Positions 1-9,126 of a stretch of DNA of 47,711 bases are shown here, one piece after another (position 1 is the first letter of the stretch; each line of letters starts with the position of its first letter). Below the pieces are notes generated by a model. That model did no database searches. It was not told where the DNA came from and worked only from the letters and a program-made list of their open reading frames with translations. The position numbers were made by a program, and so were the translations under genes. The DNA comes from a virus, in IMG/VR virus record IMGVR_UViG_3300031885_000028, positions 1-47,711 of that record. The stretch is one strand, 5' to 3'.

Positions 1-145
1 CCGGGGCCGCCGCGGCGCCCGGAGCGGTCTGAGCCGTGACGCCCAGGGTCTTGGTAGCCGTGCTCTTCGTGCCGGCAGAGGCCTGGGTGAGGATCCCCAT
101 CAGATCGCTTGGAATCCCCTCTCTCTTCCCAGCATAATATCCCAT
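1..145 (-). CDS. N-terminal fragment of the Cys-rich virion protein (continues at 47532)
   Basis: This is the first 48 codons of the gene annotated in full at 46301-47677, present a second time because of the terminal overlap. The start codon is at 145, preceded by a strong ribosome binding site (AGGAGG). The reading frame runs off the left edge of the window. On the circular map this and the full gene are a single locus. Confidence 0.9.
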   Translation of the reverse strand, partial: MGYYAGKREGIPSDLMGILTQASAGTKSTATKTLGVTAQTAPGAAAAP

Positions 146-179
146 GGCTCCCTCCTAACCCAGCAATCTCGACAGGTCG
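1..179. repeat. Terminal direct repeat, left copy (circular overlap)
   Basis: These bases recur at 47533-47711. The only difference is position 128 (C), which is T at 47660; on the coding strand this is GGG versus GGA, both glycine. The repeat starts inside a gene and ends inside the next one. This fits an assembly overlap of a circular or circularly permuted genome better than a defined packaging terminus. The implied unit length is 47,532 bp. Confidence 0.95.
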
Positions 180-526
180 GCTTTCCCCTTGACGATCTTC
201 CCACCGCCCATGTTGCCGGATTTATAGCCTTCGAGGAGTTTGGGCCATTCGCCGCCAAGTAGGGCGAGCATCTGGTCGATCCAAGACGTGTCGATCTCTT
301 GGCCGGCCGGCCAGCCCCAATTCGCTCCTCTCTTCATGTTCTGGGAGAGCATCTGCGTCATCAGCGGGTCGAGGAGCCCCACCAGCGGGGATTGGTAGCC
401 GCTCGCCGGGGTCGTGACGGTCCTCGTCTGGCGCCCTGACGTCGTCATGTCTTGGCTACCACTTTTGTTCCCGCCAAAGAGCATCGGCCCGAGAATAGAA
501 ATTAAGAAGGGAAGTATGGCTCCCAT
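155..526 (-). CDS. Small virion-associated protein with hydrophobic N-terminus, hypothetical
   Basis: This encodes 123 residues. The first 19 residues are hydrophobic (MGAILPFLISILGPMLFGG) and could be a membrane segment. The rest is polar with a Gly/Lys-rich C-terminus. A perfect ribosome binding site (GGAGGTGATG) lies just before the start at 526. It sits between a small one-TM protein and the internal virion protein genes in the same direction, so it is probably a minor virion or DNA-ejection component. I do not recognise a family. Confidence 0.75.
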   Translation of the reverse strand: MGAILPFLISILGPMLFGGNKSGSQDMTTSGRQTRTVTTPASGYQSPLVGLLDPLMTQMLSQNMKRGANWGWPAGQEIDTSWIDQMLALLGGEWPKLLEGYKSGNMGGGKIVKGKADLSRLLG

Positions 527-530
527 TTCA

Positions 531-812
531 TCACCTCCGGTCCTTTAGCAAGTCAACGACTTGCTCTTGGATAAATGTCAATTTCTCAAGGCATTTTGCC
601 ATATCGTCCGTCCTTCCGTCTATGCGGTGGATGGCCTCCCGGGCAAGAATCTCGTCCTTACATGTTTTTGGGGACCCGGGTCCATTGTCCTTCGGCCGAA
701 GTCTATTTACAAGGGTGACGACCTGGTTGGCAACGAAAAGGCCAAGCCCCACGGTCGCCCCGCCGGCCCCTATGTCAAGAAGCCATTTTGGAATTTCCGG
801 GCTTATTTGCAT
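531..812 (-). CDS. Single-TM small membrane protein, hypothetical
   Basis: This encodes 93 residues. One membrane segment is visible at about residues 11-36 (glycine/valine-rich, ending VTLVNRL). A charged C-terminal half with heptad-like spacing (about 55-93) could be a coiled coil. The start has GGAAGGAT upstream, and the gene follows the tail fibre stop by one base. The topology resembles small holin or XhlA-type proteins. A clearer lysis cassette exists at 37144-38603, so a virion or membrane-docking role is equally possible. Confidence 0.7.
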   Translation of the reverse strand: MQISPEIPKWLLDIGAGGATVGLGLFVANQVVTLVNRLRPKDNGPGSPKTCKDEILAREAIHRIDGRTDDMAKCLEKLTFIQEQVVDLLKDRR

Positions 813-813
813 T

Positions 814-3800
814 TTATGATCCTTCCAATTTCCTCAGCCTCGCCTCGATGTCCTGAAGTGCGTCCACGGCACAGCTCAACATGGCCGACACGTTCCGGCC
901 TTGCGATATTTCCTCAACGTCCGAGTTTGGCTTTTTCGTTCTGGATTCATGCCGAACAAACGGGTGTAATTGAGCATGGTCGATCCCGCCCTTGCCGTCG
1001 TCCCGTTGCGAGAGGATCGCGGCCCATGCCTCGGCCCGATTTTTCGGCGCGGGCGTACGGTCGGTGAAGGTGAGAGCGGAAATATTCCCGTCACCATAAA
1101 TCTGCCCGACGACCCGTAGCATCTCACTCCCTACCAACGCCGTCGCGCCGATGAGGACGGAGCCGTCACTTTTTATATACACCCGACTTACCGAATTTGT
1201 TGATAAAATAAGATTTTGCGCTCCTTGCGTTCCTAAGACAATATCATCAGCCACATCCCCCAGCACGAATGTTCCAGCACCACCAGACATACCTAGTAGC
1301 CCGAATGACCCACCGCCCGTTGTTCCTGTAGAGGCGAACCGAATGGAAGTATATTTATTAGCCGCACCAGTTCTAAGAAATATTGCAGGGTCTACATTTG
1401 CTCCAAAAACTTCCAATTTACTATTTGGTCCCGTCGTCCCGATGCCGACGTTGCCGCCCTGGAAATAAACCCCCGCTGTGCTACTCGGGCCAATCCACGA
1501 TTCAGCCGCTGTGTAAATTGCCGCAAGGTCGGAAATATGGAGGTGGGCAAGGGTGGGGCCGTCCGCCGTGGTCAACCCGCTTACGTCAGCCTGGGCTATG
1601 GCGAGGCTCGCTTTGAAAGTGGCATAGGACACAGAGGCGAGTGCCTTCCCCGCGCCGGTGACGACAGGAACGGAAGCAGTCAGGCCGGAAAGCGTCAGGC
1701 CGGTCAGTGTTGGGCTATCCGCTGTCGTCAGTCCGGCAACGGCGGCCTGGTTGAGCGTGGCCCAGGCCGGGTCCGTTCCGCTTGCCCAATACGACCCAGC
1801 CGCCACCGTAGGAACCCGCGTCCATTTGGGCGTAGTTCCGACCCCAACGATCATGTCCCCGCGCACGACAGCGGCGGCAGTCGTGTCGTCATGCGTAGAA
1901 GAAAGAATTGCATGAGCGGCGCCGGCCGCGGAAGAGGCAATCGTAACGCTTCCGGCAGCATGAGTGATCGTGACGTTCGTGCCTGCTATGAGGTTCTTAT
2001 ATTCCCAAGAGTTCCCGGCCGCGTTGACGCCGACGGTGTAATTCGCCGTTCCGATCGAGCTCAGGCCGCCGATCGAAGCCGTGTTCGACGAAAGGGCCAG
2101 GGGGCTGGTCCAGGTATCGACCCTGTTCGCATAGGCCGTGTCCCAATTCGCATGGCTGTCCGTGATCACTGTGACGGCGCCGGCGGTCGCGATGAGGATC
2201 CCGGACAGGGCGGCGATCGTCAGCGAGACCGTGCAGGTCACGACGCCCGTTGGCGCAATCCTCAAATAAGCCGCGCTCGCCCAGGACGTGCCGTCATGAT
2301 GCCAGCATTCAAAGGCGTAGGGCGTCGGGCTGGCCCCGCTCGCGCGCAATGACCAAATCCAGGTTTTGTCTCCGCCGGCGTTCCGCACGGCAATGTCGGC
2401 GCAATAGGCCGCCGTATCCTGGCAGACGCCTATGACGACATTCGAACTCGCCGGGTTCCAGACGGTGAAATGCCAGGTCGCCGGGTCCGTCACGCCGGCC
2501 GGCCCACCGATGGAATAAACGGAAGCGCTCACCCTGTAAAACGCACTGTTGGCCAAGGATCCGGCGCCGCTTGCATACGGGAAGGTCGGCGCCGTGAGGG
2601 CCGCATTGACGTTGAGGTATTCCGACGCGTCAACGACGGCGATCCGGCTTGCGGTCAGGGATGCAGCATGAACGCCATCGACCATGTCGGCATTAAGATT
2701 CGTACATTTCGTCGTCGAGGTCACGTTGACTGGCATGGTCCCGGTTGGCATCCAGGAGATATATTGACCGCTGACCCTCGCATTTCCGACCAGGTCGAGT
2801 CTCTCGTTGGCCAGGTATTGCCCCAGGGCTAAATATCCGTCGGACGTGAACCGCCCGACTTCCTTGACGATCCCCTTTTTGGCGACATTGAAAGCCAGGT
2901 ATGAATTGAATTCCAGGAAATAGGTCGAGAGGGTTTCAGCGATCACGCGGACCATAATCCGCTGATTGCCGGTATCAGATATGTAGATCAGGTTCTCTTC
3001 GATAAGAATTGACGAGGGGGCGTTGAGGTTATCATCCCCGCTTCCCGAAGTCCCGTATTTGGATTGATAGGAGTAGTCCGTTTTCAAGAATTTTTGGATA
3101 CGATAATTGTCCGTATCGGCGACGTAAATATATTTGTCGAAAACTGACACGTCTCTGGGCGAATCGAGTTGTCCGATCCCGGTGCCTGAACTTCCGAACT
3201 TCCCGACGTAGGACAGATCTGAGCATTTTCGGATATGGATCCGGTTGTTGCCAGAATCTGCCACCCAGAGATAAGTCCCGTCCGTAAAAAGGCCCCGGGG
3301 GTAGTAGAATTGATCGTTGCCGCTGCCATAGGATCCTACTTGGCTGACGTAAGTCAGGTCAGAGGCAAGGCGTTTTACGATCCGGTAGTTGGAACCGTCT
3401 GAGACATAAACATAAGTCCCGTCGCAGGCTATTCCAAGAGCCCCATTGAGGTTATCGTTGCCGCTGCCATAGGTCCCGTATTTGGTGACGTAGGAAAGGT
3501 CATTTGCGTTTCTCTTTACAACCCGGTCACTATTCCCACCGCTGTCTAGGCAATAAATATACCCCCCAGCGTAGGCAATATCTCTCAGGCTGCTAAATTG
3601 GTCATTTCCGGTGCCCGATGACCCGATCGAGGTGACGAATGTCAAGTCAGAACGGAGGATCTTCTTGACCCGGTTGTTTGTCATATCCGCGACATAGATG
3701 AAGGTTCCGTCCGAGCAGATCCCCATTGCGTTCCAATAATTTTCCGGGCCCGTGCCAAGGCTTCCGGCTTTTTGAAAATATTGAAATTCGTTATAAGCGG

Positions 3801-4266
3801 TCAGCGACCAGTTGGCTTCCATGGCCACCGTGACGCCGCCGGCAGCCGCCTGGCCCTCAACTTCCGGGTGTTTGAAAGTCCAGAAGAGCATCGACCCCGT
3901 GCCGGCCATGTCGATCGCGCTGGCCGTATTTCGGATCTCCGAGACCTTGGAGACAGATCCGGGGTTCGCGCCCCGAGAGGCGGTGAACGTGGCCCCGAGA
4001 ACGGAAGGTTCTTTCGTATTGACAAGGACCCGGCCGCCTTGGTTTTTATTGAAGATCGCGTCTCCGGCCTTTTCCCAGAGGCAATCCTTGGCATCGCCCA
4101 CCTGGGTCCCCACTTGCTGCGCCTCTTCGGCTACCGCCGTGTCCAGCATGTCGTCGATCTGCGGCGTGGGATCCAGAATGCAGGTATTGAAGGACGGATC
4201 GAGCCAGGGGCTCAGGGGATAGGTATTGTCCGCCTTCCGGGCCAAGAGAGTTTGGACATCAGCCAT
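814..4266 (-). CDS. Tail fibre / receptor-binding protein with NHL-type beta-propeller
   Basis: This encodes 1150 residues. Residues 1-160 probably attach the fibre to the virion. Residues about 165-445 hold six NHL-type repeats of about 47 residues, each with a GSGxxQ/N core, a Y(I/V)xVxD strand and an NxRI turn, consistent with a six-bladed propeller. After residue 510 comes a typical fibre motif (LNADMVDG). Low-complexity Thr/Ala/Gly shaft sequence follows. The C-terminus (about 1030-1150) has a 'DGSVLIG...GDGNISA' segment and a helix ending EARLRKLEG, like the chaperone end of many fibres. I see no certain S74 catalytic residues. The start overlaps the stop of the upstream stabilisation gene by 8 bases. 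Confidence 0.85.
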   Translation of the reverse strand: MADVQTLLARKADNTYPLSPWLDPSFNTCILDPTPQIDDMLDTAVAEEAQQVGTQVGDAKDCLWEKAGDAIFNKNQGGRVLVNTKEPSVLGATFTASRGANPGSVSKVSEIRNTASAIDMAGTGSMLFWTFKHPEVEGQAAAGGVTVAMEANWSLTAYNEFQYFQKAGSLGTGPENYWNAMGICSDGTFIYVADMTNNRVKKILRSDLTFVTSIGSSGTGNDQFSSLRDIAYAGGYIYCLDSGGNSDRVVKRNANDLSYVTKYGTYGSGNDNLNGALGIACDGTYVYVSDGSNYRIVKRLASDLTYVSQVGSYGSGNDQFYYPRGLFTDGTYLWVADSGNNRIHIRKCSDLSYVGKFGSSGTGIGQLDSPRDVSVFDKYIYVADTDNYRIQKFLKTDYSYQSKYGTSGSGDDNLNAPSSILIEENLIYISDTGNQRIMVRVIAETLSTYFLEFNSYLAFNVAKKGIVKEVGRFTSDGYLALGQYLANERLDLVGNARVSGQYISWMPTGTMPVNVTSTTKCTNLNADMVDGVHAASLTASRIAVVDASEYLNVNAALTAPTFPYASGAGSLANSAFYRVSASVYSIGGPAGVTDPATWHFTVWNPASSNVVIGVCQDTAAYCADIAVRNAGGDKTWIWSLRASGASPTPYAFECWHHDGTSWASAAYLRIAPTGVVTCTVSLTIAALSGILIATAGAVTVITDSHANWDTAYANRVDTWTSPLALSSNTASIGGLSSIGTANYTVGVNAAGNSWEYKNLIAGTNVTITHAAGSVTIASSAAGAAHAILSSTHDDTTAAAVVRGDMIVGVGTTPKWTRVPTVAAGSYWASGTDPAWATLNQAAVAGLTTADSPTLTGLTLSGLTASVPVVTGAGKALASVSYATFKASLAIAQADVSGLTTADGPTLAHLHISDLAAIYTAAESWIGPSSTAGVYFQGGNVGIGTTGPNSKLEVFGANVDPAIFLRTGAANKYTSIRFASTGTTGGGSFGLLGMSGGAGTFVLGDVADDIVLGTQGAQNLILSTNSVSRVYIKSDGSVLIGATALVGSEMLRVVGQIYGDGNISALTFTDRTPAPKNRAEAWAAILSQRDDGKGGIDHAQLHPFVRHESRTKKPNSDVEEISQGRNVSAMLSCAVDALQDIEARLRKLEGS

Positions 4267-6919
4267 TGATCTTTCCCTCTCTCCATTTCTTCTGCTCGAA
4301 GAGAGTGCAGGAATTCAGCTTGAGCGCGCTGCCGACAGCTTCGGCATTGGTGAATTTGCAGGAGATATATTGAGCGTTGCCGAACATTTCGGCCTGGTCC
4401 TTGATCGGGACCCGAATATCGAGATCCACCGATCCGCTCGGCGTCGCCCCGGCATGGACAGATTGGCGGAAGGCCGTCTCTGCCTGGTCGATGTAAAAAT
4501 CGACGGTCAGGTTAAAGCTCGATGGGAGTTCATATTCGAGTTCGAAATGATCGAAGATGAATTTGACCGGCATCTTGATCCACGGCGTCCTGGCCGTAGC
4601 TGTGATGTTGTTCCCTACCCCATCGACATCCGCGCCTTCGCAGAGATAGATAAACCCGTCCTGCGTTCCCATGTAGAGTTGCAGGACGCCGTTGGAGTCC
4701 CGGGCCTCTCCGATCCAGGACGGCGCCTTCTTGAATTGGAAGAGGAAGAAGCATTGCCCTTTCAGGTAATTGCAGACGACAACCTGCTCCGCGCCGCTCA
4801 ATCGGTCGGAGATAAGCAGCCAGATCTCGTTGAATTGCTTATTGTGAGCGCTGATATTCAGGGCGTACTTGGTCTTGTCTAGAGTCGCCAGAGTCTTCGA
4901 GATCGGCAGCGAGAACAGGGTCGAGAATCCTTCGCAGCCGTTAAAAACCTCCCATCCACGGAAAGATAGGAAGGTGAGTAGGCCGTAAGTTTCTTGAAGA
5001 GACGCCGGAGCGACACATCCGAAATCCTTGCAGACCTCGTATCTTCCGTAATTGCCGGAAGACTTTTTCCGAATGACATAAATGGAGTTTCTCTTGAAGA
5101 CATAAAGATCCCCCTTATAAACGATCAGGCCGGTCCCGGTGTCGCTCTGTTCTCCCATGCGGACGGAGACGAATCTGGAGTCGATCGAAAAGTGCTCCGG
5201 CCGGTTCGTGTCGGAATAATAGACTATGTTTTCATCTTCATCGAGGACCCACAGGCGATCGTCCCACCAGGCCGAGTATTTTCCCTTGGGAACGATGTCG
5301 CAATCCCAGCGCATGGCTTCGCCGAGCGCGGATTGGGAACTGTTATCAACGAAGGTCGTCGTGGCGTTCGGGATAGTGGCGGCAAGGTAAAAATCGGTCC
5401 CGCCGGCCGTCGTCCGATAGATGTTTTTGTAATCCACCTGGCCCTGGCCGGGTCCGGTATCGCTGGAGACCGGGATCGAAGAAAGGGTCACTTTCTGATG
5501 ATTCGTCGAGACGGCCATAGCCGTGCAGGTGAAGGTCCAGGTATTGGTAGCGGTGTGCCCGGTCGTGGCCGCCCAATTGAGAATGATCCCGTAAGGGAGA
5601 TAGCATTTCGCGAAAAGGATGTTCGCCGTTGAATTCCAGGTGACCCCGCCGTCTTCGGACCACTTGAAGGTGTCGGGCGTCCCCGTACCGTCTATATTTA
5701 TGACGAAGGTTCTCGTTTTGTCTCCCGTATAGACGCCCGTGACGGTCATATCGTTTAGACCAGGCGCGACGCTGAAAGCAACGGTCCCGATCTTTGAGAT
5801 TATCGGATTCGAGTATCCGCCGTAGTTGCCCGAGCGAATGTAGCAGACGGCATAGCGAACCTGCCCCAGGATGTTCCCGCCAGCGGTCGTGCCGACCGTG
5901 AAATTGTCGATCTTGACGTCGGTCGCGTAGGTGTACCCCTTGGCGAGAAGCTGGATCTTGCCCGTGTAGGCCTCGGTCTTATAATTGCAAAAGTAGTCGC
6001 CATACCCGTAATCGTCCATGTAGATTGAGACGTACTCTTCCCCGGGGTCTTTGGTGTTGATGTAGAATTTGAAGCGGTGCCACTTGTCCAGGTCGATCTT
6101 CATGCCGGCGGCGACCCAGCCGGTCCCGGAATACACATAGAGATCGTTCTTATCGACCCGGATCTGGCAGCAGATTCTCCCGTTATAGGCGTTCATCTGG
6201 AAGTAGTTGGCTCCCTGGTAGCAATCCATGGCGTCAAAATAGATGTCGAGCTCGATGCCGAGTTCGGGGCCGAATCCGGCGATCGTCCTGGTCCTCTGGG
6301 CTAGGTCTCCGTTGACGCCCGTGCAGAGAAGCTTCATGCAAGATTTGCTGTCGAAAGTCTCCGGGCTCGAAACCCCCAGGCCGGCGTCTTCGCTGGCCCA
6401 ATCCGTGATGACGGCCATGTCGTCGGTGCAAAGAGAGGCGTCATAGCTCGCCGCAATGGTGGGCAAGGTCGTCGGCGCGGTGATCCCGGCCTGGACCTTG
6501 GTCCCATCCGAAAGGATCATCACGTTCTCAATTTCCGAAAGGACGTAGATCCGATTTTGGAGCTCTATGATTTTGACCGGGTGAGCGAGCGTCGAGGCCC
6601 AGGTGTGGATAGCCGTCCAGGACCCGCTGCCGACCTTCCGCCAGATCTTCGCTTCTGTGACGGCGATGTAGCAGAAATTCGCCGATGCGTCATAGTAGGT
6701 CCCAAAGGCGAAGACATCGACGTTGTCCGTGCTGGCGAAATGCGTGACCTCCAGGAGGCCGCCGCGCTTCTCGATTCTCTCTCCATCCTTCGCAATCCGC
6801 CAATTGACCATCTTGAGAAGGTTCTTGATCGACATCCCCGTCGTGGCGGACATTTCGTTGATCCCGCCGGCGATGACGAAATCGATCTGGCTAAGGTCTC
6901 TCGCGGTTTCAAATTGCAT
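4259..6919 (-). CDS. Tail stabilisation / nozzle protein (P22 gp10-like), putative
   Basis: This encodes 886 residues. The N-terminus carries the pattern 'MVNWRIAKDGERIEKRGG', typical of podovirus DNA-stabilisation and tail-nozzle proteins. A later core has WWDDRLWVLD, YYSDTNRPEHF and a 'KGDLYVFKRNSIYVI' strand at about residues 530-600. Large beta-rich Gly/Thr/Asn segments fit a propeller with inserted domains. Its place between the adaptors and the fibre supports a role in closing the portal channel and holding fibres. Its ribosome binding site is weak, so translation may be coupled to the upstream adaptor gene, which ends 9 bases before. Confidence 0.75.
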   Translation of the reverse strand: MQFETARDLSQIDFVIAGGINEMSATTGMSIKNLLKMVNWRIAKDGERIEKRGGLLEVTHFASTDNVDVFAFGTYYDASANFCYIAVTEAKIWRKVGSGSWTAIHTWASTLAHPVKIIELQNRIYVLSEIENVMILSDGTKVQAGITAPTTLPTIAASYDASLCTDDMAVITDWASEDAGLGVSSPETFDSKSCMKLLCTGVNGDLAQRTRTIAGFGPELGIELDIYFDAMDCYQGANYFQMNAYNGRICCQIRVDKNDLYVYSGTGWVAAGMKIDLDKWHRFKFYINTKDPGEEYVSIYMDDYGYGDYFCNYKTEAYTGKIQLLAKGYTYATDVKIDNFTVGTTAGGNILGQVRYAVCYIRSGNYGGYSNPIISKIGTVAFSVAPGLNDMTVTGVYTGDKTRTFVINIDGTGTPDTFKWSEDGGVTWNSTANILFAKCYLPYGIILNWAATTGHTATNTWTFTCTAMAVSTNHQKVTLSSIPVSSDTGPGQGQVDYKNIYRTTAGGTDFYLAATIPNATTTFVDNSSQSALGEAMRWDCDIVPKGKYSAWWDDRLWVLDEDENIVYYSDTNRPEHFSIDSRFVSVRMGEQSDTGTGLIVYKGDLYVFKRNSIYVIRKKSSGNYGRYEVCKDFGCVAPASLQETYGLLTFLSFRGWEVFNGCEGFSTLFSLPISKTLATLDKTKYALNISAHNKQFNEIWLLISDRLSGAEQVVVCNYLKGQCFFLFQFKKAPSWIGEARDSNGVLQLYMGTQDGFIYLCEGADVDGVGNNITATARTPWIKMPVKFIFDHFELEYELPSSFNLTVDFYIDQAETAFRQSVHAGATPSGSVDLDIRVPIKDQAEMFGNAQYISCKFTNAEAVGSALKLNSCTLFEQKKWREGKING

Positions 6920-6927
6920 GGTGGGCC

Positions 6928-7644
6928 CTAATCGAAAAACCCGTACTTGTCGAAGAATGCCGGATCCTGGCTGTCATACCGCATCTTGTCCACAGCCGAC
7001 CCCTTGACGAATTTCGGCTGTTGCTGGATGACGCCGCCCAGGATGTCGGTCACCCGCTTCATCGTGTAGGCGTACATGTCTTCCCAGCCGGCCCCCTTCT
7101 TTACGCCGAAGGTCTTGGAGATCAGGACGCAGGCCATGATCGGGATGAGCCTCTGGGCCATCCGCGGGATATAGGTCGGCCCTGCGCTCGGAATCGAAGC
7201 TGCCTCGGGCACGATCAGGTAGGCGATCGCGTAGTTCGTTCTGTTGGCCGAAGCCTTGGGAAAGAAGACGATGGAGTTTCCCTTGAGGGTCCAAGCGTCC
7301 GGGTCGCTCTTGGTCTCGCCGGTGGTTTGAAGGAAAGCCTCGTCGTTGTAATCAACGTAAGGGATAAGGGTCGGGTTCTCGCCCGAGACGTTTCGCCGGA
7401 CCCCCCAGATCCTCAGAAATTCCGTGGTCAGGGCGTACTCGGTCTTGGTCGTGTCGAGAGAGATATTCTCGGTCTTCATGAATTGGTGGGGGATCGATTC
7501 GCACAGATCCAGGACGACGAGTTCGGCCGCGTTGTTGATGAAGAAATCCAGCAGGTAATTGGAAGCGTCGAGCCTGGCCGTGGCCTCGCTCGAATAATCG
7601 TGCAGAAGATTTCGGACAGAAAGCCTTAGTTCGTCTAGGGTCAT
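6928..7644 (-). CDS. Head-tail adaptor-like protein, copy 2
   Basis: This encodes 238 residues. Its N-terminus (LRLSVRNLLHD..., then YLLDFFINNAAELVVLDL) matches that of the neighbouring gene at 7660-8583, so the two are tandem paralogues. The helical N-terminus followed by beta sequence fits podovirus adaptors that sit below the portal (P22 gp4/SU10 type). The start at 7644 has AGGAGG six bases upstream. Unlike its neighbour it lacks the glycine-rich insertion. The name rests on pattern and position. Confidence 0.7.
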   Translation of the reverse strand: MTLDELRLSVRNLLHDYSSEATARLDASNYLLDFFINNAAELVVLDLCESIPHQFMKTENISLDTTKTEYALTTEFLRIWGVRRNVSGENPTLIPYVDYNDEAFLQTTGETKSDPDAWTLKGNSIVFFPKASANRTNYAIAYLIVPEAASIPSAGPTYIPRMAQRLIPIMACVLISKTFGVKKGAGWEDMYAYTMKRVTDILGGVIQQQPKFVKGSAVDKMRYDSQDPAFFDKYGFFD

Positions 7645-7659
7645 GGAGACCTCCTACCG

Positions 7660-8583
7660 TCAAACCTCGCCTTTTTGGGTCGGGACATCGGCCTCCGAGA
7701 CCTGGGTTAAATTCTTCGGTTGGCCGAGGACCGGAATCGAGAGGATGGCCACGGTCTTCGTGATCTGCAAAGCGTAGAGCTCAAGATACTTCGAGTTGTC
7801 CACCTCGAGCATGGCGCCGATCTCGATCGCAGCCATGAGAGCGATCAGGGGTTGGGCCACGGCCGGAATAAGCGTTGGGCCATCCGTTCCGATCGGATCC
7901 GTCTCGGTCGCGATGTAATAGACCGAAGCGTAGGTCGAGAGGGCCGCCGAGACGGTCGGGAAGAAATAGAGGATCTTCCCGAGCAGGGTCCAATAGGCCG
8001 GCGCGGCTGCGGCCGCCGTTGCCAAGGCCCGGGCCATGACTTCGGGCGACCAGGGGACATAAGGGATCGGTGTCATATCGCTCTTCTTGAAGATCTGCCA
8101 GATCTGGAGCCAGGCCGCCGAGAGTGCGACCGCCGGTGAAGCATTGCAGAGTACGGTGACGTTGACCTTGGCCCCCGTCCCGCCGCCCTGCGTTGTGGCT
8201 ACCCCGGTCGCGACCGCATAGCCGGATCCGACCGCGATGACGGAGTTTATGACCGAAAGGGCGTTGCTGGCGATCGTGACGTGCAGCTTCCCGCCGGTCC
8301 CGGCGCCGCCGACGGCCAAAACCTGGTCGCCGTTGGTGTAGCCGGTTCCCGCCGCATTGATCGTGCAGGTCTTCAAGCCTCCCGCCGAAAGAGGAAGGCT
8401 CACATCTTCGGACGCGATGAAGCTCTCCGGCGTGTTCTTCGCGAGATCTAGGACAACGATCTTGGCCGCCGCGTTGATGAAGAAATCGAGGAGGACGTTG
8501 TCGGAAGGGAAGAGGGTGCCGACATCGCTCGATTGAGACTTGACCAGGTTTCGGACCGCCGCCCGGATTGCCGCTAGGTTCAT
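7660..8583 (-). CDS. Head-tail adaptor-like protein, copy 1, with inserted beta domain
   Basis: This encodes 307 residues. The N-terminus (IRAAVRNLVKS..., VLLDFFINAAAKIVVLDL) is paralogous to the next gene downstream. Between about residues 70 and 150 there is an insertion with two 'GTGYxNGDxV...GGAGTGGK' units (GYTNGDQVL, then GSGYAVATG), a repetitive beta-sandwich pattern common in phage structural proteins. The C-terminal part (YVPWSPEVMARAL...) resumes the shared fold. The start has TAGGAG upstream. It is probably a ring or adaptor subunit. Which copy contacts the portal cannot be told from sequence. Confidence 0.7.
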   Translation of the reverse strand: MNLAAIRAAVRNLVKSQSSDVGTLFPSDNVLLDFFINAAAKIVVLDLAKNTPESFIASEDVSLPLSAGGLKTCTINAAGTGYTNGDQVLAVGGAGTGGKLHVTIASNALSVINSVIAVGSGYAVATGVATTQGGGTGAKVNVTVLCNASPAVALSAAWLQIWQIFKKSDMTPIPYVPWSPEVMARALATAAAAAPAYWTLLGKILYFFPTVSAALSTYASVYYIATETDPIGTDGPTLIPAVAQPLIALMAAIEIGAMLEVDNSKYLELYALQITKTVAILSIPVLGQPKNLTQVSEADVPTQKGEV

Positions 8584-8592
8584 CGTGTTCTC

Positions 8593-9021
8593 CTACGATA
8601 TGGTGTGCCTTCGATTGTATTTGTAGTCTTCAATGAATCCTTCCGCCATCTGCTCCTGCCCGAGCTCGATCTTCTTTTTCTTGGCTTTCTTGTTCCGGGC
8701 GATGATCTCCCGGAGCTCCGCGTCTTCTCCGCCAGGACGGTTGGCCGCGATTCGTCTCCTTCGCCGAAGATCGTCGAGAATGCTGTCGATCGGGTGATCG
8801 AAAACCGCCACGGTCGGATCCTTGATGCGCATTTTAAGAGATACGCCTTTCATGATGACGCGGTTCCTGCCGTCACTCGTCACGGATCCCGGAATTTCGA
8901 CTTTCCTCGAAAAATTCATTCGCACCTTGACCTCATAATAGCGGTACTCTTCGTTGAAAACGACAAAGTAACGCGGGTCGATGAAAGAAAGCTCCTTGCA
9001 AAACCAATCAGGCACACGCAT
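8593..9021 (-). CDS. Hypothetical protein in the head-tail module
   Basis: This encodes 142 residues. A beta-rich N-terminal half (YFVVFNEEYRYYEVKVRM) is followed by an Arg-rich segment (LRRRRRIAANR, about residues 85-95) and a Lys-rich helix (KKAKKKKIELG). It begins after a GGGGGC ribosome binding site and ends 10 bases before the adaptor gene. Its position suggests a structural or assembly role. No family is recognised. Confidence 0.65.
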   Translation of the reverse strand: MRVPDWFCKELSFIDPRYFVVFNEEYRYYEVKVRMNFSRKVEIPGSVTSDGRNRVIMKGVSLKMRIKDPTVAVFDHPIDSILDDLRRRRRIAANRPGGEDAELREIIARNKKAKKKKIELGQEQMAEGFIEDYKYNRRHTIS

Positions 9022-9126
9022 TTAGGCCCCCAATCGGCTTATCTTTTTCTTCGCTTCTTCGGAATGATGCCATCCGACAGGCCTCCTCATTGGCTTCCGT
9101 CCATGGAAAATTTCCGAAACTCCCGT

